A DNA stretch of 64,000 nucleotides from Granulosicoccus sp964449565 (lineage in GTDB: Bacteria; Pseudomonadota; Gammaproteobacteria; Granulosicoccales; Granulosicoccaceae): assembly GCA_964449565.1 (NCBI GenBank), contig CAYUZB010000004.1:1-64000 (forward strand), given 5' to 3'. The translations under genes were made by a program, and so were the position numbers. Below, piece by piece: positions 7,197 through 16,074 of this stretch. How positions within the stretch are numbered: the first letter of the stretch is position 1; each line of letters starts with the position of its first letter. Below the pieces are notes generated by a model that was given only the letters and a program-made list of their open reading frames with translations, did not search any database and had not been told where the DNA came from.

Positions 7197-8255
7197 TTAT
7201 GCGTTCGAACCGGTCCTATACCGTGGGTTCGCAGACCATTTTGTGTTGATCCAGTGGCGTACCGGATTTTCCAGAAAATAGAAGGAGGCGGCACCCACCG
7301 CTATGGCGAGTGTTATCGCAACTATCGGACCACCCGGGATTTTCCAGGAGTATTCGTAAAAAAATTGCTGCCACAGATAAACTGAATAGGACCACAGGCC
7401 GATGTAGCGGAGCGGAGTGAAGGACAACAGGCGGCTGACCAGTTCGGGCAACTGCTCCAGATGGTTGATGGTGATGGCGAGCAGAATCGGGGAGACCGCA
7501 AAAATCAGCCACGTCGGGGCGCTCTCCGCGTAGCAGAGGATGGCGGCGAGAAAACAGATGAGGGGTAGTAATGGATGTACCGACCATCGCGCCTGTCTGT
7601 ATAGCAAGCCGTAGGCGGCTGAGACGAATATGAAAACGACTGAGCTCTCAGTTCTTATCAAATGCAGGGTGAAGGCTTCTGCTGGCAATGTGAAGTATTT
7701 GTAGAAGCTGAGCGCGATGCTGACCACGGTCAGCAGCAAAAGCAGGTGTGCAATATGACGTCGATTGACCATCAACAGTGTCAGAAAACTTAGAAAAAGG
7801 TAGGCGTGTTCTTCAATATTCAATGACCACAGATGGCCGATGGTCACCGGAGTGTCCCAGATTCCGGGTTCAGCGGGGAAATAAGTTCGCAAGAACACCA
7901 GGCTTGAGAGAACCTCGGAGCCCGCGAACGGTAGTGATGTCAGCGCTGCAAAGCCGAACATTGTCAAAACAAAGACCAACAGTGCCGGATAGATCCTGCT
8001 CAGGCGTCGGATGTAAAAATCCTTGAGGGACTGTCTTTTGTCGAACAGGATGATGCTCATCAACATGCCGGACAGGACGAAAAAAATATCGACGCCCATG
8101 CGGTCTTCCCACAACCATTTTATGTCGTAAAAATGTCCACAGAGAACCATGGAAATAGCAATACCACGCCATCCGTCCCAGACAGCGACTCTTTTATTCG
8201 TGACTGTGCTGACGGCTACATCGCCGCGGTTTCCGCGTGTTACTGGTTCATTCAC
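7197..8255 (-). CDS. Acyltransferase family 3 (OafA/YrhL-type) membrane protein
   Basis: 352 residues with about ten membrane segments. The hallmark N-terminal block is present: WDGWRGIAISMVLCGHFY with the catalytic-type His, then GVDIFFVLSGMLMS and FYIRRLSRIYPAL. Family members move acetyl or other acyl groups across the inner membrane onto O-antigen, peptidoglycan or exopolysaccharide. A GTG start at 8255 is used. The C-terminal SGNH domain of long OafA proteins is absent, as in the short class. It is the first gene of a two-gene operon with the GT-C-like protein. Confidence 0.9.
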   Translation of the reverse strand: MNEPVTRGNRGDVAVSTVTNKRVAVWDGWRGIAISMVLCGHFYDIKWLWEDRMGVDIFFVLSGMLMSIILFDKRQSLKDFYIRRLSRIYPALLVFVLTMFGFAALTSLPFAGSEVLSSLVFLRTYFPAEPGIWDTPVTIGHLWSLNIEEHAYLFLSFLTLLMVNRRHIAHLLLLLTVVSIALSFYKYFTLPAEAFTLHLIRTESSVVFIFVSAAYGLLYRQARWSVHPLLPLICFLAAILCYAESAPTWLIFAVSPILLAITINHLEQLPELVSRLLSFTPLRYIGLWSYSVYLWQQFFYEYSWKIPGGPIVAITLAIAVGAASFYFLENPVRHWINTKWSANPRYRTGSNA

Positions 8256-8356
8256 CGGTATTTGAATCCTAGTGGAATTCCATTCCCTGTTCGTTGATAC
8301 ATGAAATATGGCAGGGCCAGATTTTACGATCTACTCGTGGCTAAGTCAGAGAGTCG

Positions 8357-8554
8357 ATGCGAGCAATAGACCTACTTCACACTATGCTGAACCCTGTTAT
8401 TCCACGGTGGCTCGGCCTCAAAAAATGTACGGCAGGGTGGATCATCAACAATCTGAATCTGAAACCGGATTTTACCACTGGCGCTTTCGTTCGCGGGGTG
8501 TATTCTGTTTATCTGCCGGGTCGACCGGTTTTGGAGCTTGGCTTACAGTACTGA
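8357..8554 (+). CDS. Possible small ORF coupled to the downstream protease
   Basis: A 65-codon frame whose TGA overlaps the likely ATG of the next gene by one base (TGATG at 8552-8556), a layout often used for translational coupling. The product has no recognised family and no good ribosome site, and another frame across the same DNA is also open (from 8308), so it may be chance. Confidence 0.3.
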   Translation: MRAIDLLHTMLNPVIPRWLGLKKCTAGWIINNLNLKPDFTTGAFVRGVYSVYLPGRPVLELGLQY

Positions 8555-9426
8555 TGATTGGCTTTGCGAGCAGACATTGGAAAGGTGAATACGCGGTTTT
8601 GCGTTCGCTTTTTGTCAATACTCTAGCGCCGAATGCTCTGTTGCTTGCTTTGCAAGGGCGGTTCGATTTGACAAGGCTCATTGCGGATCCTGCTCTCGGC
8701 AAACTCGTCTTGGTACTCACGGCATCCCTATGGTTGATATTGCTCGTGTGGCAATTCACAGGTTGTTTTCGATCGGCCAGTTTACGCATCAGTTATTCAG
8801 GCTCTGCGATGAATCTGTATGTCGTATTCTTCGGGCTGCTGATAACCGTGATCCCTGTCATGGGGGGGATGCTGAGCCTGAGCGATCAATATAATCGTGC
8901 TCAGCAAGGTGCGGTGCTCTCGGCTGAATCTTCAGGCAAATCGTATACCCTGACGTTGTTGAACAATGAGATGCTTGCTTTCACCGGAGATATCAACTTT
9001 GGTGCGACCAGGGATTTTGTCTCGATACTCGCGGCGCATCCGAACATCCAGACTGTGCTGCTTGAAAGTGATGGGGGCGTTATCGTTGAAGCTCGAGGCA
9101 TGGCAAATACTATTCTGGACAACGGGTTGAACACTCGTGTTGAATCTGACTGTTATTCCGCTTGCACTCTGGTTTTTATCAGCGGTCGAGTTCGTTCGCT
9201 AGGCGATAAGGCTGCACTTGGATTTCATCAATATTTGCTTGAGACGCCTTATTACTATCCGTGGGTTGACCCGGTCAGTGAGGCTATAAAGGATAAACAG
9301 CGGTTCGCCCGTCAGAATGTAACACCTACATTTTTGAACAAAATGTATTTGTATGATCATGAATCCTTATGGATTCCATCGCATGCGGAGCTCGCGCAGG
9401 CTGGCGTGACGACATCGGAAAAATAA
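8554..9426 (+). CDS. Membrane-anchored ClpP/crotonase-fold protein (COG3904-like)
   Basis: About 290 residues from ATG 8554. HWKGEYAVLRSLFVNTL opens an N-terminal membrane unit with about three spanning segments, as in related proteins that start with a W-(K/R)-GE block; a periplasmic ClpP-like domain follows. VLLESDGGVIVEARGMANTI gives the oxyanion glycine pair and CYSACTLVFISG carries the candidate nucleophile Ser in the CxSAC context. The frame is open back to 8308, but the added 82 residues look unlike protein, so the later start is preferred although no good Shine-Dalgarno is seen. Substrate unknown. Confidence 0.75.
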   Translation: MIGFASRHWKGEYAVLRSLFVNTLAPNALLLALQGRFDLTRLIADPALGKLVLVLTASLWLILLVWQFTGCFRSASLRISYSGSAMNLYVVFFGLLITVIPVMGGMLSLSDQYNRAQQGAVLSAESSGKSYTLTLLNNEMLAFTGDINFGATRDFVSILAAHPNIQTVLLESDGGVIVEARGMANTILDNGLNTRVESDCYSACTLVFISGRVRSLGDKAALGFHQYLLETPYYYPWVDPVSEAIKDKQRFARQNVTPTFLNKMYLYDHESLWIPSHAELAQAGVTTSEK

Positions 9427-9528
9427 AGGGATGCAACAGGTATCGCTAACCATAGATTGCCCGGTTTGGTGTGATTAGATTGACAATCAAAGACGTGACA
9501 AGCTAGGGTTATCCCGCATCCAGCGAAG

Positions 9529-10251
9529 TTGAATTCTTCAAATCACGTGAACCAGAAAAAATTTGTCAGCTACGATAGCGCTGAGTCGGTAAGCCGCGCG
9601 GTGGAAACCCGGCGCTCTCTCAGAGCCTTTCTCGATACCCCAGTGCCTGAAAAGGTAATTGCGCAGATACTCGACACGGCAGCACGAGCGCCCAGCGGTG
9701 TGAACATGCAGCCTTGGAAGGTGTACGTATTGACAGGCAGCACTCGCAAAGCGCTGTGCGAGTCTGTGTGTCGGGACTTCGACAATCCTGAAATCAAGCC
9801 CGAAACCGACGTTGCCTACTATCCGTCTAGCTGGTTTGAGCCTTACGTGTCGAGAAGACGTCAAGTGGGATGGGATCTGTACGGTTTACTCGACATCAAG
9901 AAAGGTGATCGAGAGAAAACCCATCAGCAACACCGTCGCAATTATCAGTTCTTCGATGCCCCGGTGGGGCTGATGTTTACCGTGCACAAGGATCTCGCTA
10001 CCGGCAGCTGGCTGGATTACGGTATGTTCCTGCAGAACATCATGCTTTTGGCGCGTGAAGCGGGACTTCATACATGTCCGCAAGCTGCCTGGCCTGACTA
10101 CCATCACGCTATCCGAAGAGTGTTGCCATTGAGCGATGAAGAAGTGGTTGTCTGTGGTATGGCTGTTGGTTATGCGGATACATCAGCGATTGAAAATACG
10201 TTAGTGACGACACGGGTTCCATTGGACGATTTTGTCCAATTTCTCGACTAG
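9529..10251 (+). CDS. Nitroreductase-family FMN oxidoreductase
   Basis: Up to 240 residues. VETRRSLRAFLDTPVP and the following AARAPSGVNMQPWKVYVL are the FMN-binding opening of the nitroreductase family; GSWLDYGMFLQNIMLLAREAGLHTCPQ and the late VVCGMAVGYAD complete it. Members reduce nitro groups, quinones or enones with NAD(P)H; the length and the inserted segment SRRRQVGWDLYGLL match the subgroup often annotated only as nitroreductase. There is no ATG; TTG 9529 or GTG 9547 are possible starts. Flanked by unrelated genes. Confidence 0.88.
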   Translation: MNSSNHVNQKKFVSYDSAESVSRAVETRRSLRAFLDTPVPEKVIAQILDTAARAPSGVNMQPWKVYVLTGSTRKALCESVCRDFDNPEIKPETDVAYYPSSWFEPYVSRRRQVGWDLYGLLDIKKGDREKTHQQHRRNYQFFDAPVGLMFTVHKDLATGSWLDYGMFLQNIMLLAREAGLHTCPQAAWPDYHHAIRRVLPLSDEEVVVCGMAVGYADTSAIENTLVTTRVPLDDFVQFLD

Positions 10252-10347
10252 CGGGTGTATGGATAGTGGCTGATCTGGCTTCACTCTAGTGCCAGTGTCG
10301 TCTGGGAAAATTGAACAAGGTGTCAAACAGCGGTGGTATGGTTGCTC

Positions 10348-11178
10348 ATGATGAACGCTAGAAATCGTATCCTGTTGAGCGCCGCTATTGCATTTGCCGC
10401 CTTGATCGCATGGTTGCCAACGGCGGACACTGTCAGTCATGGTCATGTTGATAGTGCGTTCAAGCGGGCACTGGTTGGTTACGCATTGGCGCGTGGATTG
10501 AACGGTGTAATTTCAGTTGCGCAAGGGACGGAAGTTGCCTTGCAGCCAGCGGGTGTTGGCGTGAATTTCACCCCGGGTGAAATACTCGATCCGATCAATG
10601 ACCTTGTCGAACGTTTTTCCTGGATCATGATGCTGGCAACGAGCTCGCTCGGTGTTCAGAAAATACTGTTGTCAATGAGTGCCTGGCACGGTTTGTTGAT
10701 TGGCCTGACGCTCGTCGGGTTGTTGATTATCGTCAGTGTCTATTGGCTCCGTTCACCGCACTGGCGTCAGCTGCTGCAACGGGTTTTTCTTTTTTTGTTG
10801 CTGCTACGTTTCATGATGCCTGCGATTTCAATAGCCAACGACTGGGTTTACCGCAATTTTCTCGAAGCTGATTATGCAGCGGCTTCTGCGGAGCTGGACC
10901 AAGCGCGAGTGGCGATAAGCAAGATCAACGAGGAAGTGCAGGAAGAACGCACTCGGGAAGAACCTGAGGGTCTGATCGAACGTGCCCGCGATGTCTACCG
11001 GGCTGTTAAATCAAGTATCGATATAGACGCGCGACTGGAAGAGTACAAGGTTGCTGCCGAGTCGATCAGTGAGAATACCTTGCGTCTCATTGTCGTTTTC
11101 ATGATGCAGACGCTGGTATTCCCGCTGATATTTCTATTCATTATGCTTGGCTTGTTACGGCGGTTGACTCGCTGGTGA
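10348..11178 (+). CDS. Conserved-looking membrane protein with a coiled-coil loop
   Basis: About 276 residues from the ATG-ATG pair at 10348-10353 (the GTG at 10333 is less likely). A signal-like segment (about 6-22) is followed by a periplasmic stretch, two hydrophobic segments around 95-130 and 140-160, a long charged helical region rich in Glu, Arg and Ala (about 170-240, probable coiled coil) and a last membrane segment near the C-terminus. No family is recognised. It ends convergently to pncB with about 100 bases between. Confidence 0.6.
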   Translation: MMNARNRILLSAAIAFAALIAWLPTADTVSHGHVDSAFKRALVGYALARGLNGVISVAQGTEVALQPAGVGVNFTPGEILDPINDLVERFSWIMMLATSSLGVQKILLSMSAWHGLLIGLTLVGLLIIVSVYWLRSPHWRQLLQRVFLFLLLLRFMMPAISIANDWVYRNFLEADYAAASAELDQARVAISKINEEVQEERTREEPEGLIERARDVYRAVKSSIDIDARLEEYKVAAESISENTLRLIVVFMMQTLVFPLIFLFIMLGLLRRLTRW

Positions 11179-11276
11179 GCCGTTGCTGCGCCTTTGGTAC
11201 GCTGTCATCGAATCTTTGGCGAGCCGTTTTGTCAAGTCGTTGGTGATCTGTTGGTGCGCCGTTGGCAAGCCTGCTT

Positions 11277-12590
11277 TCAGACGAGCACATCCTGTTGCGA
11301 CATATTGGTCGCACCAAATATTCGGCGATAGCGCTCGATTTCATCGTCCGGACCGGTCGCCTTGTCAAAGTTGTCAGACAGCTTGACCGTTGCCTTGCCA
11401 TTGGCGTGGGTGACCTTGCAGACCAAAGAAATGGCTTTGAGCTGCTCATTGTAGATTGTCGCGCAATCACTGAAGTCATTGGTCAAGTGGGTGCCCCAAC
11501 CAAAGCTCAGCCGAACACGTTTGTTAAATCGGTGGTAAACCTCCTCGATGGTTTCCACGGTCAGCCCGTCCGAAAAGATCAATAGTTTCTCACGTGGGTC
11601 TTGACCTTTTGATTCCCACCAGCTGATCAATTCTTCGCCACCTTCGATAGGTTCTTTTGAATCAATTCGAAAACCGCTCCAGTCAGCTACCCAGTCTGGT
11701 GCATTGGCAAGAAAATTTGTCGTGCCATAGGTGTCTGGCAAAACGATCAACAGATTGGCGTCGTAGGTTCTACTCCAGTTCTCCAGGACCTTGAATGTGG
11801 AGGCGCGAAGTTCATCGTCGTTGTTAGCCAATGATGCTTCAACCATGGGCAATTCATGCGCGTTTGTACCGATCGCATCAAGATCAAGATCCATTGCCAT
11901 AAGAATGTTGCTGGTGCCGATAAATTTTTCACCCAGGCCTTCTTGCATCGCTGCGATGCACCAGCGTTGCCAAAGATAACTATGCCGGCGACGGGTACCG
12001 AAATCAGCAATTTTCAAATCTGGCAAAGCATCAAGACGCTTTACCTTTTCCCACAACTTGGCCTTGGCGCGTGCATACAATACGTCGAGTTCGAAGCGAC
12101 CGACGCCGTGCATTGCGGTCCTTGATCGCAATTCGCTGATGATCGATAGAACGGGAATTTCCCATAACGATATATCCGCCCAGCTGCCTTCGAAGTCGAT
12201 CAGGTACTGTCCGTCTTCGACACGCAGCTGATAGTCCGGTAGTTGGTAGTTTTTCAGCCAGTCAAGAAATTCACCGGTGAACAGACGAGCCTTGCCGTAG
12301 AACGTATTACCCGTCAACCAGATCAGTTCTTTTTTTGACAGTCTCAGGGTCCGCGCGTGATTGAGCTGAGCACGTAATTCCTGTTCATCGATTTCGTCAG
12401 CGAGTCTGACGGTGCGGGTGCGATTGATCAGAGAGAAGGTGACCGGAACATCAGCACGTTCCTTCCAGATTGTCTGCAACATCAAAAGCTTGTAGATGTC
12501 GGTATCGAGCAGACTACGAACGATGGGATCGAGTTTGAAACTATGGTTGTAAACGCGCGTCGCAATATCAGGTGTGTGTGAAGGTTGCAT
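11277..12590 (-). CDS. pncB: Nicotinate phosphoribosyltransferase
   Basis: 437 residues, the usual length. SLLDTDIYKLLMLQ, the FSLINR block, IADFGTRRRHSY and GTSNILMAMDLDLDAIGTNAHELPM identify PncB; the His of TNAHEL is the residue that is phosphorylated during the ATP-coupled cycle. The enzyme turns nicotinate and PRPP into nicotinate mononucleotide in the Preiss-Handler route to NAD. The gene lies 5 bases after the aminotransferase stop and is the last of a three-gene minus-strand cluster. Confidence 0.95.
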   Translation of the reverse strand: MQPSHTPDIATRVYNHSFKLDPIVRSLLDTDIYKLLMLQTIWKERADVPVTFSLINRTRTVRLADEIDEQELRAQLNHARTLRLSKKELIWLTGNTFYGKARLFTGEFLDWLKNYQLPDYQLRVEDGQYLIDFEGSWADISLWEIPVLSIISELRSRTAMHGVGRFELDVLYARAKAKLWEKVKRLDALPDLKIADFGTRRRHSYLWQRWCIAAMQEGLGEKFIGTSNILMAMDLDLDAIGTNAHELPMVEASLANNDDELRASTFKVLENWSRTYDANLLIVLPDTYGTTNFLANAPDWVADWSGFRIDSKEPIEGGEELISWWESKGQDPREKLLIFSDGLTVETIEEVYHRFNKRVRLSFGWGTHLTNDFSDCATIYNEQLKAISLVCKVTHANGKATVKLSDNFDKATGPDDEIERYRRIFGATNMSQQDVLV

Positions 12591-12595
12591 GCGAC

Positions 12596-13774
12596 TCAGC
12601 CGTTAAGAAAAGTATTGATTCGATCGATTGCGCGTTCGATATTTTCCAGTGAGTTGGCATAGGAGAGGCGAATATAGCCTTCACCATGTACGCCAAAATC
12701 CGGCCCGCCGATTGTTGCAACACCCGCTTCCTCAAGCAAGGCGCTGGCTAATGCTTTGGCCTGCCAGCCGGTGGCGCTGATATTTGGAAAGGCGTAGAAC
12801 GCACCCTTTGGTGTCACGCAGCTTATGTTATCTATCGCGTTGAGTTTCTCGACAACCACCTTGCGACGCTTGTCGAACTCTTTGATCATGTCCGCGACCG
12901 CATCTTGTGGTCCTGTCAATGCCGCCAACGCGGCTTGTTGCGCAGGCGCGTTGACGCAGCTCCAGCAATTGACTGCGAGTTTCCTGACCGCGTCATACCA
13001 AGGCGTTGGCCAGACGGAATAACCCAATCGCCAGCCAGTCATGGCGTAGGTCTTGGACCAGCCATTGAGAAGAATAAGCCGATCCTGAATTTCCGGGTAC
13101 GACAACAAGCTCACATGCGCTTCGCCGTCATAGGTCATTTGATCATAGATTTCATCGGACATGAGGGCGACGTGCGGATACTCGGCAAGTCCTTTGACCA
13201 ATGTGTCTATTTCTTGTCGAGGGGTGACTCCCCCGCAAGGATTCGCTGGCGAGTTGATAATCAAGAGACGCGTCTTGTCAGTGATCAGTGACAAGGTTTC
13301 TTCGGCCGAGAAAGCAAATGCGTTTTCTTCACGTATCGGTATGGGTACCGGTGTTGCTCCGGTGAATTCGATCATCGATCGATAGATCGGGAAGCCTGGG
13401 TCGGGATACAGGATCTCGGCGCCCGGTTCACCAAACATCAGTATGGCTGCAAACATCGTGACCTTGCCGCCCGGTAGAACGATGACATTGTCAGGGCTGA
13501 CGCTGGATGCGTAACGCCCGTTGAGATCAGCGGCTACTGCTTCGCGAAGCTCTGGAATTCCCACCGCAGGCGTATAGCCATGATGTCCATCGCGCAATGC
13601 CTTGATCGCGGCCTCAACGATATGGGTCGGTGTTGGGAAATCCGGTTGCCCGATACCGAGATTGATGATGTCTTTGCCGCTCTTTTGCAGCTCGCCTGCA
13701 CGTGCAAGAACAGCGAACGCATTTTCTTCGCCAATGCGTTCGAAGCCGTCAATAAGTGTGGGCGAATTTGGCAT
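12596..13774 (-). CDS. Class I/II PLP-dependent aminotransferase
   Basis: 392 residues, fold-type I. INLGIGQPDFPTP, GYTPAVGIPELREAVA and NSPANPCGG are substrate and PLP-phosphate contacts, SDEIYDQM holds the Asp that pairs with the pyridine nitrogen plus Tyr, and LNGWSKTYAMTGWRLGY contains the Schiff-base Lys; the Arg for the substrate carboxylate is in GYIRLSYA. This is the aspartate/tyrosine aminotransferase subgroup, exact substrate unknown. It lies 6 bases after the ferredoxin gene and 5 before pncB. Link with aspartate or NAD supply is only an idea. Confidence 0.9.
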   Translation of the reverse strand: MPNSPTLIDGFERIGEENAFAVLARAGELQKSGKDIINLGIGQPDFPTPTHIVEAAIKALRDGHHGYTPAVGIPELREAVAADLNGRYASSVSPDNVIVLPGGKVTMFAAILMFGEPGAEILYPDPGFPIYRSMIEFTGATPVPIPIREENAFAFSAEETLSLITDKTRLLIINSPANPCGGVTPRQEIDTLVKGLAEYPHVALMSDEIYDQMTYDGEAHVSLLSYPEIQDRLILLNGWSKTYAMTGWRLGYSVWPTPWYDAVRKLAVNCWSCVNAPAQQAALAALTGPQDAVADMIKEFDKRRKVVVEKLNAIDNISCVTPKGAFYAFPNISATGWQAKALASALLEEAGVATIGGPDFGVHGEGYIRLSYANSLENIERAIDRINTFLNG

Positions 13775-13780
13775 GTGGGT

Positions 13781-14110
13781 TTACTGACGTTCTGGCATTT
13801 CGATGGTATGCCCATCAAGTTCCGCTGTGACGATCAGCTGGCAACTCAGACGTGAGTTTTCTCGTCTTTCATCGGCAACACCTTCGAGCATGTCGAGTTC
13901 GGCATCATCTGGTTCATCAAACAGTGCGGCGGTATCGGCGGACAGATAGACGTGGCAAGTTGCGCAAATCAGGCTGCCGCCACATTCAGCTACGATCTCG
14001 TCGACGTCGTTTTGTATGGCAGTGTCCATGACACTGTCTCCAACACGGGCATCGACGGTACGTGTGTTGCCGTCTGCGGTTTTGTAGTGGAGGGTGATTT
14101 CCTTACTCAT
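13781..14110 (-). CDS. [2Fe-2S] ferredoxin, adrenodoxin type
   Basis: 109 residues from ATG 14110. Four cluster cysteines at 43, 49, 52 and 90 in the spacing C-x5-C-x2-C-x37-C (CGGSLICATC...RLSCQL) match vertebrate/bacterial-type ferredoxins that feed cytochrome P450s, ring oxygenases or Fe-S assembly. The isc-linked ferredoxin has the same spacing, but no isc genes are here, so a dedicated partner elsewhere is likelier. The frame is open to 14200, but those residues are not ferredoxin-like. First gene of the cluster with the aminotransferase and pncB. Confidence 0.9.
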   Translation of the reverse strand: MSKEITLHYKTADGNTRTVDARVGDSVMDTAIQNDVDEIVAECGGSLICATCHVYLSADTAALFDEPDDAELDMLEGVADERRENSRLSCQLIVTAELDGHTIEMPERQ

Positions 14111-14310
14111 GTTCGGTCGATTCGTTTGATCTGGTGGTTGACAGGCTTGATGGTATCCAAGTCTGACTGTCACGTCACAATATCGGTGCGCAAATCTCAC
14201 GCTTTGTACAGGCTTTTCTCGAAATTACCCCGTGATGCGGTCAGGTTAACGGCGTCGGGAAGTCGCGCGGTGGCATACTTTCCCGTATTGCATGGTCCTT
14301 AGGCCAGCCT

Positions 14311-16074
14311 GTGACTGAACTGAATTCGAAAATCTACCACGAACAGATCAGGATGATCTATCAGCAAGGTCCGGTACTGATCGCCGGTGCCATGTTGTGT
14401 GCCATCCTGGTAACGATGTTCCTTTGGCAGCATCTGCCTCAATCCGCATTGCTATTCTGGTTGGCTGCGGTCGGCCTCACTACAGCGCTACGTATCAGGG
14501 TTATTTTGGCGTATCTGAAGGCTGATGATGCGGCAAAGAAACGCCTGGTTTGGGGGCCGTACTTCTGGCTGGGTACCTTGATTGCGGGCATGATTTGGGG
14601 TGCCTGGCCACTGATGTTTTATCAGTTGTATAGCACCGAGTATCTGTTGCTGGTATCAACCATTTTCGCTGGCTTGGTGGCAGTCAGTGCTGCATCGGGC
14701 AGTATGTACTTGCCAGCTTTTGTATCGTTCTCCATGCCGTTGGTAATCCCGCTCGCTGTCACTCATCTCATGTCAGGAAACGATTCCTTGGTGCTGACCG
14801 GGATATTGATTCTCATATTTCTTGTTGTACACCTCTTTTTGGCCTTACGTGGTAACCGCCAGTATCGCGAGTTGATTGGCTCTCGCTTTGAGAATCTTGA
14901 ACTGATGGAACGGCTGGCTGAAGAGAAGCGTATTGCTGAGCGAGCGGTCATCGCCAAAAGCCGGTTCCTTGCTGCTGCAAGTCATGATCTACGCCAACCA
15001 TTGCATGCGATGGGCATGTTCCTGAGTGCCCTACGTAATCGTGAAGAGAAGCCCGATCAGTTACGCATTATCAATGACATGAGCAAATCGGCAGAAGCAC
15101 TGAATGATTTGTTCAACAGTTTGCTTGATGTTTCTCGTCTCGATGCGGAAATCATTGAATTCAATCCAGTGCATACTGATGCGCGCACCGTGTTTGATCG
15201 TATACATGTGCAGTTTATCCAACAGGCACAGAAAAAGAATTTGAATTTGTCGATACGTGAATGTCAGTCGGTGTTCTATACCGATGTCATATTGCTTGAG
15301 CGAGTGTTACGAAACCTGTTTTCAAATGCCGTGCAATACACCGTGAAGGGTGATGTCACCATGGGTTGCGAGCCGCTTGGTGATGGCACTATTCGTATCA
15401 CCCTGTCGGATACAGGTGTTGGCATTCCATTAGATGCCCGCGAGGATGTTTTCTCTGAGTATTATCAGTTGAAAAACCCTGAGCGAGATCGAGCCAAGGG
15501 TCTTGGTCTGGGGCTGGCGATTGTCAAACGTTTATGTGAATTGATGGGATTGCCATTGGGCATGCATTCAGAAGAGGGTAAGGGCACCACGTTTACCATC
15601 GACGTGCCGGCCGGCGACCCAGCGCAAATTGTTAACCCGAAAAACTACGCTACACCGGTGGAAGCGGTAGGTCGGCGCGTATTGGTTATCGACGATGAAC
15701 ATCAAGTACTGCAAAGCATGAGGCATATGCTTGAAGGATGGGGGTGTCAGGTCATGTTGGCGGAATCTGCTCGCGACGCATTGAAAATCATTGCTTTGAG
15801 TGACGAGATACCGGATGTGATTTTTTCAGACTATCGTCTGTCTGATGGTTTCAATGGCATTGATGCCGTCGCAGCCATTCGAGAATCGCTTGAAATAAAC
15901 CTGCCTGCTGTTGTAATCACTGGTGATACATCGCCTGAGCGCTTGAAGGAAGTTTCCAGCACGGGTTTGCAAGTACTGCACAAGCCTGTCAGCCCTGACG
16001 ACTTGTTACGTCTACTGCAGGAGTTACTGCTAACCATAGAAGAAACGCCTGCGACGATGAGATGTATCAATTAG
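14311..16074 (+). CDS. Hybrid sensor histidine kinase with receiver domain
   Basis: 587 residues from a GTG start. Six or so membrane segments fill residues 20-175; a helical linker leads to the dimerisation/phospho-acceptor helix AAASHDLRQPLHAM (H-box), the kinase ATPase domain with RNLFSNAVQYT (N box), SDTGVGIP and GLGLGLAIVKRL (G boxes), and a C-terminal receiver with VIDDE, IFSDYRLSDG (acceptor Asp) and LHKPVSPDD (conserved Lys). No periplasmic sensor domain is seen, so the membrane part itself may sense. No output regulator gene is adjacent; its last 8 bases overlap the convergent antiporter gene. Confidence 0.93.
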   Translation: MTELNSKIYHEQIRMIYQQGPVLIAGAMLCAILVTMFLWQHLPQSALLFWLAAVGLTTALRIRVILAYLKADDAAKKRLVWGPYFWLGTLIAGMIWGAWPLMFYQLYSTEYLLLVSTIFAGLVAVSAASGSMYLPAFVSFSMPLVIPLAVTHLMSGNDSLVLTGILILIFLVVHLFLALRGNRQYRELIGSRFENLELMERLAEEKRIAERAVIAKSRFLAAASHDLRQPLHAMGMFLSALRNREEKPDQLRIINDMSKSAEALNDLFNSLLDVSRLDAEIIEFNPVHTDARTVFDRIHVQFIQQAQKKNLNLSIRECQSVFYTDVILLERVLRNLFSNAVQYTVKGDVTMGCEPLGDGTIRITLSDTGVGIPLDAREDVFSEYYQLKNPERDRAKGLGLGLAIVKRLCELMGLPLGMHSEEGKGTTFTIDVPAGDPAQIVNPKNYATPVEAVGRRVLVIDDEHQVLQSMRHMLEGWGCQVMLAESARDALKIIALSDEIPDVIFSDYRLSDGFNGIDAVAAIRESLEINLPAVVITGDTSPERLKEVSSTGLQVLHKPVSPDDLLRLLQELLLTIEETPATMRCIN

